Shown here one piece after another: positions 26,254 to 39,400 of a stretch of 64,000 nt of DNA. The stretch covers positions 62,472,915-62,536,914 of the forward strand of contig OY987300.1 of the NCBI GenBank assembly GCA_963920635.1, read 5' to 3'. A program made the translations under genes and the position numbers. Source of the stretch: Pseudeuparius sepicola. Lineage: Eukaryota > Arthropoda > Insecta > Coleoptera > Anthribidae. The stretch's first letter is position 1. Every line of letters starts with the position of its first letter. The notes under the pieces are model-generated. The model ran no database searches, was not told the origin of the DNA, and worked only from the letters and a program-made list of their open reading frames with translations.

Positions 26254-26584
26254 TTTGCCCTCGTAAATTAAACTGGACTGCTTTTCCAATACAATTATTT
26301 GTCCCATCTTTATACATATATATGTCCCACCGAAAGGTCGGCCATATTGGGCGCACACGTCATTGGCTGTCAAATGCACGAGGACCGTTTTTGGTCGTTG
26401 TCAAATGTCATTTTGTGTTGCCACCACAAATTTTGCTTTTCCCCTAGAATGTACTCTAAATCCCCTAGAATACACACAATATGGAGACTATCCAGGCGGG
26501 CGCCAGCGCCCTCTGCTGGATGGCTAAAAATTGGTGGAGGGACTAGGGCCCAATGGCGGTCCAGTTTATTTTACGAGGGCCATT
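26254..26584. mobile_element. Mutator-like MITE, copy 1
   Basis: Left end GCCCTCGTAAATTAAACTGG and right end (reversed) GCCCTCGTAAAATAAACTGG form TIRs of about 26 bases. The body closely matches the copy at 42658-42997. No coding capacity. The target duplication is not clear here, unlike in copy 2. Confidence 0.7.
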
Positions 26585-27460
26585 TTTAAAATAAATAACG
26601 TCCGTAATAATGCAATTCCTCCAACAGAACTACCTTGTCTAACGGGATCGACGATTTGTCCTGTACCTACTTAATAAAGCTCGTTTCTCGATCGTACTCG
26701 CATATTATATATTTCTCATCTATGTTTCTCGATAACAAACTATGGAAGCGCAAAGTTTCAAACAGGCGGGGAAGGCGCACAGTGAACGGTTATTTCTCTG
26801 AGGGATGAACTGAGCGGTACGGGTTTAACGGGAAAACGCAAGGACCAACTGTGCGGTCTTCCCTTTGTCTGTGTGTGGGAGGCCCTTTATGGTTTTCTAT
26901 CACCTGTTGAAGTGTACTATATAGTACACAATAAAACTCAAATCACTCTGTAGGTATATAGTTTATAGGTATCTATGATCTCCCATGAGCCATTATGAGC
27001 CATGGGTCTATCCCAGATATATAGAAGAGGAGAATGCGCTTTAACCTACTGCGCAGCCGATTTTTCGGCGACACATTGGGAGCCTAGACGGCCGCTATTT
27101 TAACCCATGCAGTCTTGTCTTGTAGTTTGTTTACGTTTTGACCTCGGTTTTGACGTGCTTATTTCTTACTTGCTTTTTTAAGACATTTTTAGAGTGTTTG
27201 GCGTTCTTGCTGAATTTGCCGCCCTTTCGTGGGTTAAAATGGCGATAGAAAAATTAGCAGTGTCTGGTCTATCCATCGATGAAGTGATGAGTCTTTCTTT
27301 CAGGAATCTTCCAATCACAAGCGGGTTTTCTCAGGCTTGGATTGCCGCGTAAATTATCTACGCTTGCGCAATTCAATCCATTGTCCCAGGATGAATTTAT
27401 GCAGGATTGTATTATATTCTACATTTATCTCGCTTAGCCTTGGCGCAACACGACCCATAT
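26585..27460. other. Intergenic stretch, no supported gene
   Basis: Mixed repeat-like sequence with some GC-richer patches (26.75-26.9 kb). I see no coherent coding structure. Confidence 0.4.
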
Positions 27461-28095
27461 ATACCCCGATTACTGTAAGAAGTCCCGATTTTGTCAGATG
27501 ACAGTCTCCACAAAATCCCTAGAAATTTTCTGTTAACTATGGGTATAACAGTGGTATATGTGTCTCAACCAGTTAATGACGTCACTCATTGAATTATGAT
27601 GTGAAAAGTTACCCAAGTGATACGAAAAAAGAACATAATAAAATAAAAACCCTATTGCCAATCACGATTATACCGCTACAAATAAAAATAACTATGACTA
27701 CAACTCATTTTAATAATAATTTCAAACGTCATGAAAACACTTTCATTTTGGTATTTTGTTAAAATCAGCCACTTGCGCCAGCGTCTATGGGGCGGACTCA
27801 GGCAAATTTTGTTTCGGTGTTGTGAAAGTGTCAGTGAAGGTTTTCCGGATCGTTCAAAAGGGTTCAAACTTTGGGCAGTGAAAATATTCGCGGGTATTAT
27901 ACGTCTCATGAGTTTTACCGTTATCTATGTTGTTCTTGTTCGTGTAATTAGTAGTTATTCATTGTGCAAATGGGCTCGTTACTAATCTGGACTTATGACC
28001 CGGTTGCTTTTTTTGCTGCATTAATGCCAACTTAGGATGGCGAAATTACCATTTGACAGTCCCAGTAAGGACTTCTTAAAATAATTTTACTATAT
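27461..28095 (+). mobile_element. ~635-bp dispersed element, copy 1 (partner at 59976)
   Basis: Nearly identical to the inverse of 59976-60612, so it moved recently. Both copies have TATA at each edge. Both carry the subterminal inverted motif AAGAAGTCC. An 84-codon frame (27731-27985 here) and an overlapping antisense frame persist in both copies, but neither matches a family I know and sequence youth alone explains them. Superfamily unknown. Confidence 0.65.
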
Positions 28096-28284
28096 ACTCT
28101 TTACATGTAATTATTATCGAGATATAAGGGACACTGAGGACTTTAGCTCAGTTGTTAGCCGAGCCACTCAGTTTGTTTTTTCCTGTCAATGTCAAAGGCT
28201 CATCTTGTGAAAGGGTTATTTTCCCTCCACCAAACTGAGCCAATATGCTCGATAGTGAGTGTCCTCGCGAGGATGTGTTTGAAG

Positions 28285-30526
28285 CATGATACAATGAAAA
28301 GAAGGTATGATCAGTGACTATAGAAAGTAGTCACTGGTATGATAGATCGGTGTCACAATTTCGTCCCGCTCTGCGCATGACGTCACGCGGAGCGGATTAT
28401 TTGAATTTTAAGGCGGGAAGCTGGTTTTTCTAATGGAATATTGAGTTATGTATCCGTAAATTAATGTTGTACTAGGTAGCATGATTTAGAACATACGACT
28501 AATTTAAAAATAACATGATAATCAAGCTAAGAAAATTCTCAGTAGGGTAAGCATTTGTATTTTTTTAACACAAAGATAATGCATCAACTGTAAGGACTTC
28601 CTTAGTGCAGGCACAGACATATACAGCTTCGCTATATAGGTCTGTGGTGCAGGTAAATAACTCAAAGTTTATTTCTTCTTACAAAGGAAATAAAAATAAT
28701 CGATAACAACGAAAATTTCCAAGGATTGCAAGAGAATACTAGAATAGCAATCGCCATAAGTAAAAAATAAATACCGATGATATAGTTTGTAATTATTGAA
28801 AAAATAAATAAAACATAGAAATTAAAAAAATAAAGTCAATTTATAAGGCAACAATGTAAAACTTTTTATTTTAAAAAATGTAATACATATTTTATTACTT
28901 AAAATTATGATGTAATTTTTAACCTTTTCCGTTTTCTAATTATATCCTTATCTTGTAAAGCTTTGTTCAACTTTTTTATTCAAAAATACATCCTCGACTT
29001 AAAAAATATATATTTTTTAATTTCTGCTGAACAATTTATCCTTAAAGAAGTATTCTATGAATTGCTTATGTTACCTTTGCTAATCAAGAAACTATCGGGG
29101 CATGGAATTAAAAATTGCCTCCAATTCTTCCATGTGGCTCATCATTTGCTGGGATGGTTTACTTAGTCCACCAATTTTGTTCACCATCATTAAGCTCTAA
29201 GCTTAAGCTAAGGTATCACTTGTTAGATTGTTAACATATAATGCATATCTACATAAAAGCAAACTGTAATAAAACGCAAATATGGAAAAATATATATTTA
29301 TTAAGTTTTGTTACACTTTTTTTAACCAAGAGGTCCAGACTGGGAATCCCTCAAAACTTATTTTGAACATTTAAGAAAATCCTATAAAAATCTAAAGATA
29401 AACTGTTGAGAAAAAGTTTTTAACATGTTCCTTTTTCTATACAAGGTCATTTCTCATGAATTTGTATTTAAATTTTTCATTCTAAAGTACATTCTTGACC
29501 TAAAAAAGGTTTTTTAATCTGCTTACTACAGTTTATCTTTGATGCTTGTTCTAGCAAATGTTAAATAATATCCTTTACAAATAAACAGTTACATATCCTT
29601 TACAAATAAACAGTTCACCCGAATTTACATCATTAAATATTTTTTCTAGTTCCTCTATATATTTTTCATCATTTCTTCTGATGGCTTGGCCAAACCCCCC
29701 TCAGACACATGATCAACCCAGGTGAAATTCTTCTGATTTGTTGATGCCATAGGTTCAGTGGTTCGTAATTTGCAGCATACAAAGCCCGTTAAATATTCTA
29801 AACCATCATAAACTAAAGAATCGATTTCTTCAGCTAACTCATTTCTGACAGCTCTATCCAATTCTTTTCCTTTAGAAGTCAAATCAGCAAGGCATTCACT
29901 GCTTAAAAGTTTTTCGGCTCGTTTTTCGGGCAATGGGCAATGGCTGCAATTTTGGGGTATTAAAACAAATTAAACAACTTAAGATGTCCAACGAACCTGT
30001 CTTGAGGAATTTCATCCACAATTTTTGATGGATTTCTTTTATTTATTCGTTCATTTCTCGCCTTACCATATTTCACTGTTAACTTTTGATTTGGCAAATT
30101 AAGTATCGGTATGGAGTCTGATGGCTTCAAAAGCCGGTGATTTTTTTGCTGAATACCCTGGCAATTCATATTTTAAATTCCTCTCATAGCTTTCCTAACT
30201 AAAATGTGAGCAAACTAGCGGTATTCACATTAAATTTGTCCTTTCGTTTACAAGCAATCGTCCACTGTTTAATAAGATTTTCATCCTTTGGGAAACGGAA
30301 AAACATGAACTATCCCGTAAATGTCTTTGCTTCATTGTCTGCATTACAACTTGCTCCAGCACAACGCATTTTAAAACATTATGCAAATTAACGTCGCGAC
30401 AAACTGACACTGACACCCCTAACCTAACCTATATATTTTGTGACTGCCACCGAAACCGCTCCGCGTGACGTCGCATAACTCCGCCCACAATGCGCAATAT
30501 CATACCTTCTTTATTATTATATCATG
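28285..30526 (-). mobile_element. P-element-like transposon relic, 2.24 kb
   Basis: The ends read CATGATACAATGAAAAGAAG (left) and CATGATATAATAATAAAGAA (right, reversed). They are flanked by TGTTTGAAG on both sides, an 8-9-bp target duplication. They resemble the CATGATGAAATAACATAAGG start of the Drosophila P element. Inside, both arms share GACGTCACGCGGAGCGG. On the minus strand a THAP domain and a transposase C terminus remain, with the core missing. The element is internally deleted and carries stops and frameshifts, so it cannot be autonomous. Confidence 0.8.
29600..30369 (-). pseudogene. P-type transposase remnant (THAP domain plus C-terminal piece)
   Basis: From the ATG at 30369 the minus strand reads MRCAGASCNADNEAKTF, a TAG, then FRFPKDENLIKQWTIACKRK, together a THAP zinc finger (about 30369-30205). 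KYELPGYSAKKSP follows, then a frameshift into LLKPSDSIPILNLPNQ. At 29933-29655 the piece FTWVDHVSEGGLAKPSEEM resembles the C-terminal region of THAP9/P transposases, with another frameshift near 29655. The RNase H-like catalytic core is gone. At least one nonsense codon and two frameshifts make this a pseudogene. Confidence 0.75.
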
Positions 30527-30535
30527 TGTTTGAAG

Positions 30536-31437
30536 GGTGAAGGGGGAGAGGAGAGGTAAAAAATCTCACTTTAGCTCACATTCTCATTTGTAAAAGGAAT
30601 GGCCACCAACTGAGATAGGAACGCGGCTACTGTTATTGGGAACCCTTGAAGTTAGCTCGCTTCCCAGGTCAACACAAATCTGTGATGGAATCCATGTAAT
30701 GTGATTGGGCCGTTCAAAAATTTCCGCACTTATGATTGGCTTGATGGATTCAATCACAGATTTGTGTTGACCTTAAAAATTCGCCCATATTCTACTCCAA
30801 ACACCTTCGAACACAGAACACAGCCCACGCCTCACAGACATCACAGCTCAAAAAAGTACGAACAAAAGGCTACCTCTAGAGTCCTTGGTCTACAACCTTC
30901 GTTTATGGAATCCCTAGATAGTAGTTAGCCAATGTGTGACAGAGTTATATAAGGATAAGAGAGCAATATTGGATACAAGCAACAAATGGCACCAAAAATT
31001 AAAGTTTCCCACTAATTTTCTTATATTCATATTTACTAAAAAAATATCTGGACAACTTTATATTTTGCAAAATCTGTCCCACAGGGGACCCATATATGCC
31101 ATAGATACGTATCTACTGGATTTCTGTCATATCCTCATGTTAGTGTCAGATATTCGCTAACTAGGGTATTCATAAACAAGGCTACAACCCACTCCTTGAT
31201 TAGATATAATTAGTTTAAATGCGACCGAGATGATTTTTTTACTTGAAAAATTCGTGCACATAGTGGCAATATCACCTTTCTGTGGGCATTACGTCGATGG
31301 AATCAATCAACGGCATTATAGGCAATGGTAATATCAATGACGTCTAGGTTTTGACGTCATTGGGTAATATCCAATATATCCAAGGATAACAGAGTTGACT
31401 TGTCCCTTGTCCCATTGAGTAACGGATATACCCATTC
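30536..31437. other. Intergenic stretch, no supported gene
   Basis: A local inverted repeat of about 20 bases (AATCACAGATTTGTGTTGACC and its reverse, about 30670-30770) is the only structure noted. Confidence 0.4.
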
Positions 31438-31439
31438 TA

Positions 31440-32167
31440 CAGGGAGATTCAAAACTATACGGCACCCTTTCAGGGGCGTAATTTACTCGTTAAAATAAGA
31501 CGAAAAGTTCATATCAACATAGGTCCAAAAACGCTTCGTTACGAAGATACAGGGTGATAAAGCTTTCAAAAAAATATCGATTTTTGTTTATACCTTCCAA
31601 ACTAATAAGAATGTTTAAACCAAACTTGGTACACAATAATACCCTCATAGGGTGACATAACACATGTTAATATCAGGTCTCTAAAGTAACCAGTGGCGGA
31701 GGTATGGGTAATCAGTACCATTAATTAAACAAAAAAAATAGTACGGCCCTGCACAATACAGGACCCTGTATACAAAAAAAATTATTATCTTGTCGAATAA
31801 ACAATACAATATGGAACAAAAAATATCTCTTTCATTTTTTTGATATCTCTCTCCCTTTCGTGGAAAATTTGAGTTTTTCCTATTTCTCATCTTTTTTGGA
31901 CTCTTTACTTTACTTTGAAGTAACTATTATTTCAAGTAAACGAAATGATTTTCAATGGAATTGCAGGAGTAGGTAATTTTTGATACTAGAAAGGCGCTAA
32001 GGCACAAAATAAGATTAATAATAATAATAATATTTTTTTGAAAGCTTAATCACCCTGTATCTTCGTAACGAAGCATTTTTGGACCCATGTTGATATGAAC
32101 TTTTCGTCTTATTTTAACGAGTAAATTACGCCCCTGAAAGGGTGCCGCATAGTTTTGAATCACCCTG
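31440..32167. mobile_element. Tc1/mariner-type MITE with ~125-bp TIRs
   Basis: Starts CAGGGAGATTCAAAACTATA and ends with TATAGT/CATAGT-type complement ...GAATCACCCTG, flanked by TA on both sides. Both arms include ACTCGTTAAAATAAGACG. The 480-bp centre has no coding sequence. Confidence 0.8.
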
Positions 32168-32192
32168 TATACCTGTATATATAGAACATATA

Positions 32193-33479
32193 CAGGGTGT
32201 CTCATTTTGATCTGGAACACCCCTGTAAAATTTGAACTGGCTTACGGATTTTAACGATTTTTTTTTGTATACAGGGTCCTCCTAGACGCACTTATCAAAC
32301 ACTTTTCAATGACCATACGATTATTCCAGGGCCGGATTAAAAATTTTTTTTGACCCAAAATTTCGAGTTAAGGTATCAGCGATTTTTTTTATCGGAAATC
32401 TGATAACGTAGCGTTAATCAGCGCCCCAGAAAACCCCCAGATTCCAAATTTCAAGGAATTATTCCCACGAATTATACTTTTTACACTGCATCACAATTGC
32501 AAAAAATCAAAATTTCAATTTGAGTTCAGCTATTAAGGTGGCTATGGAAACAAGTGAAAATGGTAAAAAGAGGTCCACAGGGGACAATGGTAATATACCT
32601 GATCGGAAACTGTACTCGGTTTCTCTTTTCATTATTGCTGTACAGTACAAATTTTATCCCATTTGAGACGCAAGAGAGCTCGCTGCCGTCGCAGGCAGCC
32701 GTGGAAAAACAATGGCTTGCAGAAATGTCAGTTTATGCATTTTTACAACAAATGTTATTCAGGGGTTGATGTTGCTAAAATAATTAAGGTGTTACCAATA
32801 ATTTAGTGGGTATAAAATGTAATTTCTAATCGATTCGTCAATACATTTCTGCTGTTTAAAATATTGCTGCTTTTAATTACATTCTTCAAATACGCACTTT
32901 GTAGTGTACAATCTTATACTTTATTATTTGTAACAAAAAAAAACTAAAAATTAACGTTTCTCACTTGCACGACTGCCTGCGACGGCAGCAAGCTCTCTTG
33001 CGTCTCAAATGGCATAAAATTTGTAATGTACAGAAATACTGAAAAGAGAAACCGAGTACAGTTTCCGATCAGGTTTATTACTATATTGTCCCCTGTGGAC
33101 CTCTTTTTACCATTTTCACTTGTTTCCATAGCCACCTTAATAGCTGAACTCAAATTGAAATTTTGATTTTTTGCAATTGTGATGCAGAGTAAAAAGTATA
33201 ATTTGTGGGAATAATTTCTTGAAATTTGGAATCAGAGGGTTTTCAGGGGCGCTGATTAACGCCACGTTATCAGATTTCCAATAAAAAAATCGCTGATACC
33301 TTAACTCGAAAATTTAAGTAAAAAAAATTTTTTAATCCGGCCCTGGAATAATCGTATGATCATTGAAAAGTGTTTGATAACTACATCTAGGAGGGCCCTG
33401 TATACAAAAAAAAATCGTTAAAATCCGTAAGCCAGTTCAAATTTTACAGGGGTGTTCCAGATCAAAATGAGACACCCTG
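32193..33479. mobile_element. Tc1/mariner-type foldback with ~515-bp arms
   Basis: The ends are CAGGGTGTCTCATTTTGATC and its reverse complement, each bordered by TA. Arms run to about 32705 and from about 32965 and are roughly 95 percent alike by eye. The 250-bp centre is AT-rich. It abuts the left edge of the 122-bp satellite, with about 50 bases between. Confidence 0.85.
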
Positions 33480-33524
33480 TATATCCGTTACTCAATGCTT
33501 GTACCTTGTACCACAGACCTATAA

Positions 33525-35770
33525 AGCTTCGCCGCCATTGTCGTTTGTCACGCACATGTCTAATTTTTTTTCGATACCCCGGAGTGTTCTCCACACACCT
33601 GCCAAACGACTTCCCGATCCCAGTCCATTTATGTATTTTCCGAATTACCCCCGCCGCCACTGTCGTTTGTCACGCCCATGTCTAAATTTTTTTCGACACC
33701 CCGGGGTGTCCTCCACGCACCTGCCAAACAACTTCCCGATCCCAGTCCATTGATGTATTTTCCGAATTACCCCCGCCGCCATTGTCGTTTGTCACGCCCA
33801 TATCTAAATTTTTTTTCGACACCCCGGTGTGTCCTCCACACACCTGCCAAACAACTTCCAGATCCCAGTTCATTTATGTATTTTCCGAATTACCCCCGCC
33901 GCCATTGTCGTTTGTCACGCCCATGTCTAAATTTTTTTCGACACCCCGGGGTGTCCTCCACACACCTGCCAAACAACTTCCCGATCCCAGTTCATTTATG
34001 TATTTTCCGAATTACCCCCGCCGCCATTGTCGTTTGTCACGCTCATGTCTAAATTTTTTTCGATACCCCGGGTTGTCCCCCACACACCTGCCAAACAACT
34101 TCCCGATCCCAGTTCATTTTATGTATTTTCCGAATTACCCCCGCCGCCACCGTCGTTTGTCACGCCCATGTCTAAATTGTTATCGACACCCCGGGGTGTC
34201 CTCCAAACACCTGCCAAACAACTTCCCGATCCCAGTTCATTTATGTATTTTCCGAATTACCCCCGCCGCCATTGTCGTTTGAAACGCCCATGTCTAAATT
34301 TTTTTCGATACCCCGGGTTGTCCTCCACACACCTGCCAAACAACTTCCCGATCCCAGTCCATTTATGTATTTTCCGAATTACCCCCGCCGCCACTGTCGT
34401 TTGTCACGCCGATGTCTAAATTTTTTTCTACACCCCGGGGTGTCCTCCACACACCTGCCAAACAACTTCCCGATCCCGGTTCATTTATGTATTTTCTGAA
34501 TTACCCCCGCCGCCATTGTCGTTTGTCACGCCCATATCTAAATTTTTTTTCGACACCCCGGGGTGTCCTCCACACACCTGCCAAACAACTTCCCGATCCC
34601 AGTTCATTTATGTATTTTCCGAATTACCCCCGCCGCCATTGTCGTTTGTCACGCCCATGTCTAAATTTTTTTCGACACCCCGCGGTGTCCTCCACACACC
34701 TGCCAAACAACTTCCCGATCCCGGTTCATTTATGTATTTTCCGAATTACCCCCGCCGCCACCGTCGTTTGTCACGCCCATGTCTAAATTTTTTTCGACAC
34801 CCCGGGGTGTTCTCCGCACACCTGCCAAACAACTTCCCGATCCCAGTTCATTTATGTATTTTCCGAATTACCCCAGCCGTCATTGTCGTTTGTCACGCCC
34901 ATGTCTACATTTTTTTCGACACCCCGTGGTGTCCTCCACACACCTGCCAAACAACTTCCCGATCCCAGTTCATTTATGTATTTTCCGAATTACCCCCGCC
35001 GCCATTGTCGTTTGTCACGCCCATGTCTAAATTTTTTTCGACACCCCGGGGTGTCCTCCACACACCTGCCAAACAACTTCCCGATCCCAGTTCATTTATG
35101 TATTTTCCGAATTACCCCCGCCGCCATTGTCGTTTGTCACGCCCATGTCTAAATTTTTTTCGACACCCCGGGGTGTCCTCCACACAACTGCCAAACAACT
35201 TCCCGATCCCAGTTCATTTATGTATTTTCCGAATTACCCCCGCCGCCACCGTCGTTTGTCACGCTCATGTCTAAATTGTTATCGACACCCCGGGGTGTTC
35301 TCCGCACACCTGCCAAACAACTTCCCGATCCCAGTTCATTTATGTATTTTCCGAATTACCCCCGCCGCCATTGTCGTTTGTCACGCCCATGTCTAAATTT
35401 TTTTCGACACCCCGGGTTGTCCTCCACACACCTGCCAAACAACTTCCCGATCCCAGTTCATTTATGTATTTTCCGAATTACCCTCGCCGCCACCGTCGTT
35501 TGTCACGCCCATGTCTAAATTTTTTTCGACACCCCGGGGTGTTCTCCACACACCTGCCAAACAACTTCCTGATCCCCATTTATGTATTTTCCGAATTACC
35601 CCCGCCGCCATTGTCGTTTGTCACGCCCATGTCTACATTTTTTTCGACACCCCGTGGTGTCCTCCACACACCTGCCAAATAACTTCCCGATCCCAGTTAG
35701 TTTATGTATTTTCCGAATTACCCCCGCCGCCACCGTCGTTTGTCACGCCCATGTCTAAATTGCTATCGAC
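33525..35770. repeat. 122-bp satellite array, about 18 monomers
   Basis: GCCGCCATTGTCGTTTGTCA recurs every 122 bases (33531, 33653, 33775, then 33898 with one extra T). Each canonical monomer contains the perfect palindrome GACACCCCGGGGTGTC and a CCAAACAACTTCCCGATCCC block. Because 122 is not a multiple of 3 and the monomer has no plus-strand stop, overlapping frames of up to 252 codons arise. These are not genes. Monomers differ by a few substitutions, and one near 35570 has a short deletion. Confidence 0.95.
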
Positions 35771-36463
35771 ATTCGGGCGAAAACTGCGGCCGGGTCGGAC
35801 GTAAACACGGCAAAAATCTTTCAAAATTTCGGGTTTGCCGCGGGTTTTCGCGAAGTTTCGATGTGGCAAAGGGTGTAAAATAGGGTCGTGATCAGTTTCA
35901 GCTGAATTCATCTCAATCATAACCACAAATAACGCCGTGAAAAGTGATGTGTCAAAGGAAATTTGAAAATTCATTTTCTCGGAAACTACGTCCGAGCGCC
36001 ACAAACTGAGGCCAGATTCGTGTTCAGGGACCTCGAAAATAGGGGGGGTAGCGATAATTTCAAGATCGGGCCGTGCATACGGTGTGTTCCATAATTACCA
36101 GTATTTGGGCGCTAGCTTCACGCTGGACGTCAGCTTCTAAGAAGCAGTAAAAAAACTGATCCACTGAAAATTTCTTGGAGCTGGCTTTTAGTTTGGAGCT
36201 AGCTTCACGGACATAGAAAAAGATAGGAAGAAGAACTAACCACTAACCTCTATTTTCAAGAAACGTCAAACTCGAAATTTGGATTTTTTTCTAAAATTAT
36301 ACCTATTTCTTTTCTTTATTTTTATTTTAATTTTCTTTTTTGTTCGTCAGTTGCATCAATTAAAAAGATGAATAATTGAAATTAAAGATAATAAACTTTA
36401 TCGCCCAATTTCATTGTTTTATCACCAAGAAACAAATACTTTTTTTGAATAGATGAGAGTATT
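35771..36463 (+). promoter_or_regulatory. Upstream region and probable 5' UTR of the PLD gene
   Basis: Non-coding sequence between the satellite and the PLD start codon. A stop codon (TGA at 36446-36448) lies in frame upstream of the ATG at 36464, supporting that start. No TATA box could be assigned with confidence. Confidence 0.4.
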
Positions 36464-39400
36464 ATGAAGCTTAAACTAAACTCTTATATGAAGGTATGAG
36501 AGAAGTTGTGGATTTTTTTTTTAAATTTTAATGAAATTTTATTTTTCCAGACAGTCTTCGAAACACCGCCACCTAGTGCAAACAATGTTGAGGAGGAGAG
36601 TGAACCATGGGGCCAGTTTATGATAACAGATAATGATGGTAGTCCTAATAGGTCAGTAAGAATGTAAAACCTCTGCTAAAACATACCCAAGACATGATTT
36701 TTCTCTATTTCATTCAGATGGGGCCAAAAAAACAGATGGTGCCGGCCGTCCTGCATACCCATATCAATAATTTGTATACTGATCTTCCTTGTTGTACTTT
36801 TACCTCTGTTAGACCATGCTGCTGAGAGAGCATTATTAGAACTAAACACGCCTGACAATATTTGCAATACATGCAGGTAAATCTAATTTACTAATGGATG
36901 AGAAACGAGTATAATAAAATAACCCTAATTTATTTCAGCTTATCATTAGTAGAGAGTATTCCCGAAGGTTTAATTTACGATAATGATTCCGTAAAGTTTC
37001 CTACCACTTTTTATACTTGGTTAGATTTAATAGATTGTGCTACTGAGTCAATAGAGATAGCGTCCTTATATTGGACTCTTAGACAATCCGAAGTATATCC
37101 AGATCCATCTTCCATTCAGGTAATAAAAAGGTACCTTATATAACTTGATTTTTTAATTATTTCATTGATGTTTTTAGGGTGAATTAATTTTTCAAGCTCT
37201 CTTAAAATCAGGCACAGAAAGAGGAGTAAAAATTAGGGTAGCACAAAATTATCCAAGCCAAAATTTCCCCAATGTAGATACTGAAGTACTGGTTAAGCGA
37301 AAGGCAGCCGAAGTTAGGAGTGTCAACTTTGCGAAACTGTTAGGAAGTGGGGTTTTGCATACAAAATTATGGATAATTGATCGAAAACACTTATACATTG
37401 GTAGTGCTAACATGGATTGGAGAGCTCTTACCCAAGTGAGATTTTCGGTTTTTCTTATTATTATTTTTTTAAAATTCTTTTAAATGCATAAAATTTAATT
37501 TATTGTTTATGGAAAACCTCTGTTTTACATAGTACCTATAGTTGCACTTCTTTTGCCCATATTTTCCTTATATTTAAATCGTATCGAGGCCATTTTACCA
37601 CAACCTGGATAATAACACGATCTTTAATAAATCAATATTATGTTTCCGTGTTTCACAGTTCTTCGTTGATTGCCTCTCTATCGTTCTCCCTATATTCCTT
37701 GCTTTTCTGTTTTAGATTCAGGAGATGGGTATCGTTATCAAAAACTGTTCGTGCCTCGCAATGGACGCTGCGAAAATATTTGACGTAAGATATTATCTCT
37801 TCCCAAAGCATTAAAAATAATAGCGGCATTTATTTTTAGATTTATTGGACTCTAGGTGTCGAGGACGCGAAAATTCCACCTTCTTGGCCAAGCATATTGG
37901 CGACAAAATACAATATGGACACACCACTGAACTTGACCTATGGAAATGAGACTTTTCAAACATACCTCACTGTAAGTGGACCCAATATATATATCATTTG
38001 CAAAATTTACACCAAATTGATGAAATTCAGATTTGTGATACTAATATACGGTGTAAACTTTGAGAATAGAAAGAAACATAAAAGGTTGTCCTTAATTTAC
38101 TACCAAATGTAATCGATTCCATTAATAAGTTGTCCAGGCACATATAAATATTTTTTTCTACAATATACGAATAAATACGTTCTGTAATAACACAAAAATT
38201 CAAATAGAAAGGACAGCGCCACATGTGATGTTAGTCAGAACGATGCCCTTGAGAGTGGCCTATCCTAATGTTATATTTATTTAATCTGTGAGAGTTACTG
38301 TTACTGGCATTATGGGGCTTATGTTCTCACGATAATAAGATACGAATCGGAGAGTCATCCTGATTCCTTCATATGGAAAAGTAAGTCTTCATTTATTCGA
38401 AAACTATGGGTTTTGGTATGATTCTATTCAGGCTGCCATGTGTTTTAAAATGAAGTTTAAAATATAAAATTCGTCGGAAACCATAGACATAGCATTAGCA
38501 TGGGTCAAAAAGGCTATTATTGTCATGTGAACATGTATTCTATTAAATAACTTTTCCATGTTTCTGAATAGGTACCTATATGATAAGTATGCAAGTTCTT
38601 GCTATAAAACTGCTGAAGAAAAGATGGCATACTGTTTGCGTACATGCTCAAGTACCGTTTACATTGAATGTTATTTAATAATTTACAAGATTTATTCAAA
38701 TCGATTCTTGATTTATAACTTAGTTTTCATTCATCGTCATGCTTATAATGAGAAAGTGGCTGTAACACGCTGCATGTTCTATGTTTATGTTAATGAATTT
38801 TTTGCAGAGTTCTCCACCTCCCTTCAGTCCACAAGGCCGTACAAATGACATTGATGCATTAATTAACGTAATAAAGCATGCAGAAAAATTCGTGTATATA
38901 GCGGTGATGGATTACTTCCCACTGATGATTTATACGCCGAAATTGAAATTTTGGCCGGTGATAGATGATGCGCTGAAAGCCGCCGCCATAGAACAAAAAG
39001 TGAAAGTGAAACTGTTGATCAGCAAGTGGAATCACTCTCGGGAGTCTGAGGATAATTTCTTGAAATCGCTCACAAGCGTTAATAAGGCATATCGAGGAGT
39101 TTCTATTGAAGTGGTAAGTGCAATGTTTTTCTTTATATCACCCCCCTCTTAAATGTTATTGAGATGAAAGCAAATTTTTTAAAGGATCATTTGGTAGCTG
39201 TAGCCTTTTAGGTGATACCTGCAACAAAAATTCTACAAATAAGTTCTAACTTCAATGATCAAAATGTCTTTCCCTATATTTTGTATTGAAAAGTGTTGTT
39301 TGAAGTTTGTAGATGAGGTAGGTAGTTGTCATACTGCCATTGTCTTGATTTATTTTATTTAAACACGACGTTTCAATAAGTACAAATCTATGATCGTTTT

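Noticed and set aside
33452..35682. Many overlapping plus-strand frames of 75-252 codons rich in Pro, Ser and Phe
   Set aside because: They are products of a stop-free 122-bp satellite read in shifting frames.
33525..35770. CRISPR-like array
   Set aside because: Continuous tandem monomers without unique spacers, in a eukaryotic genome.
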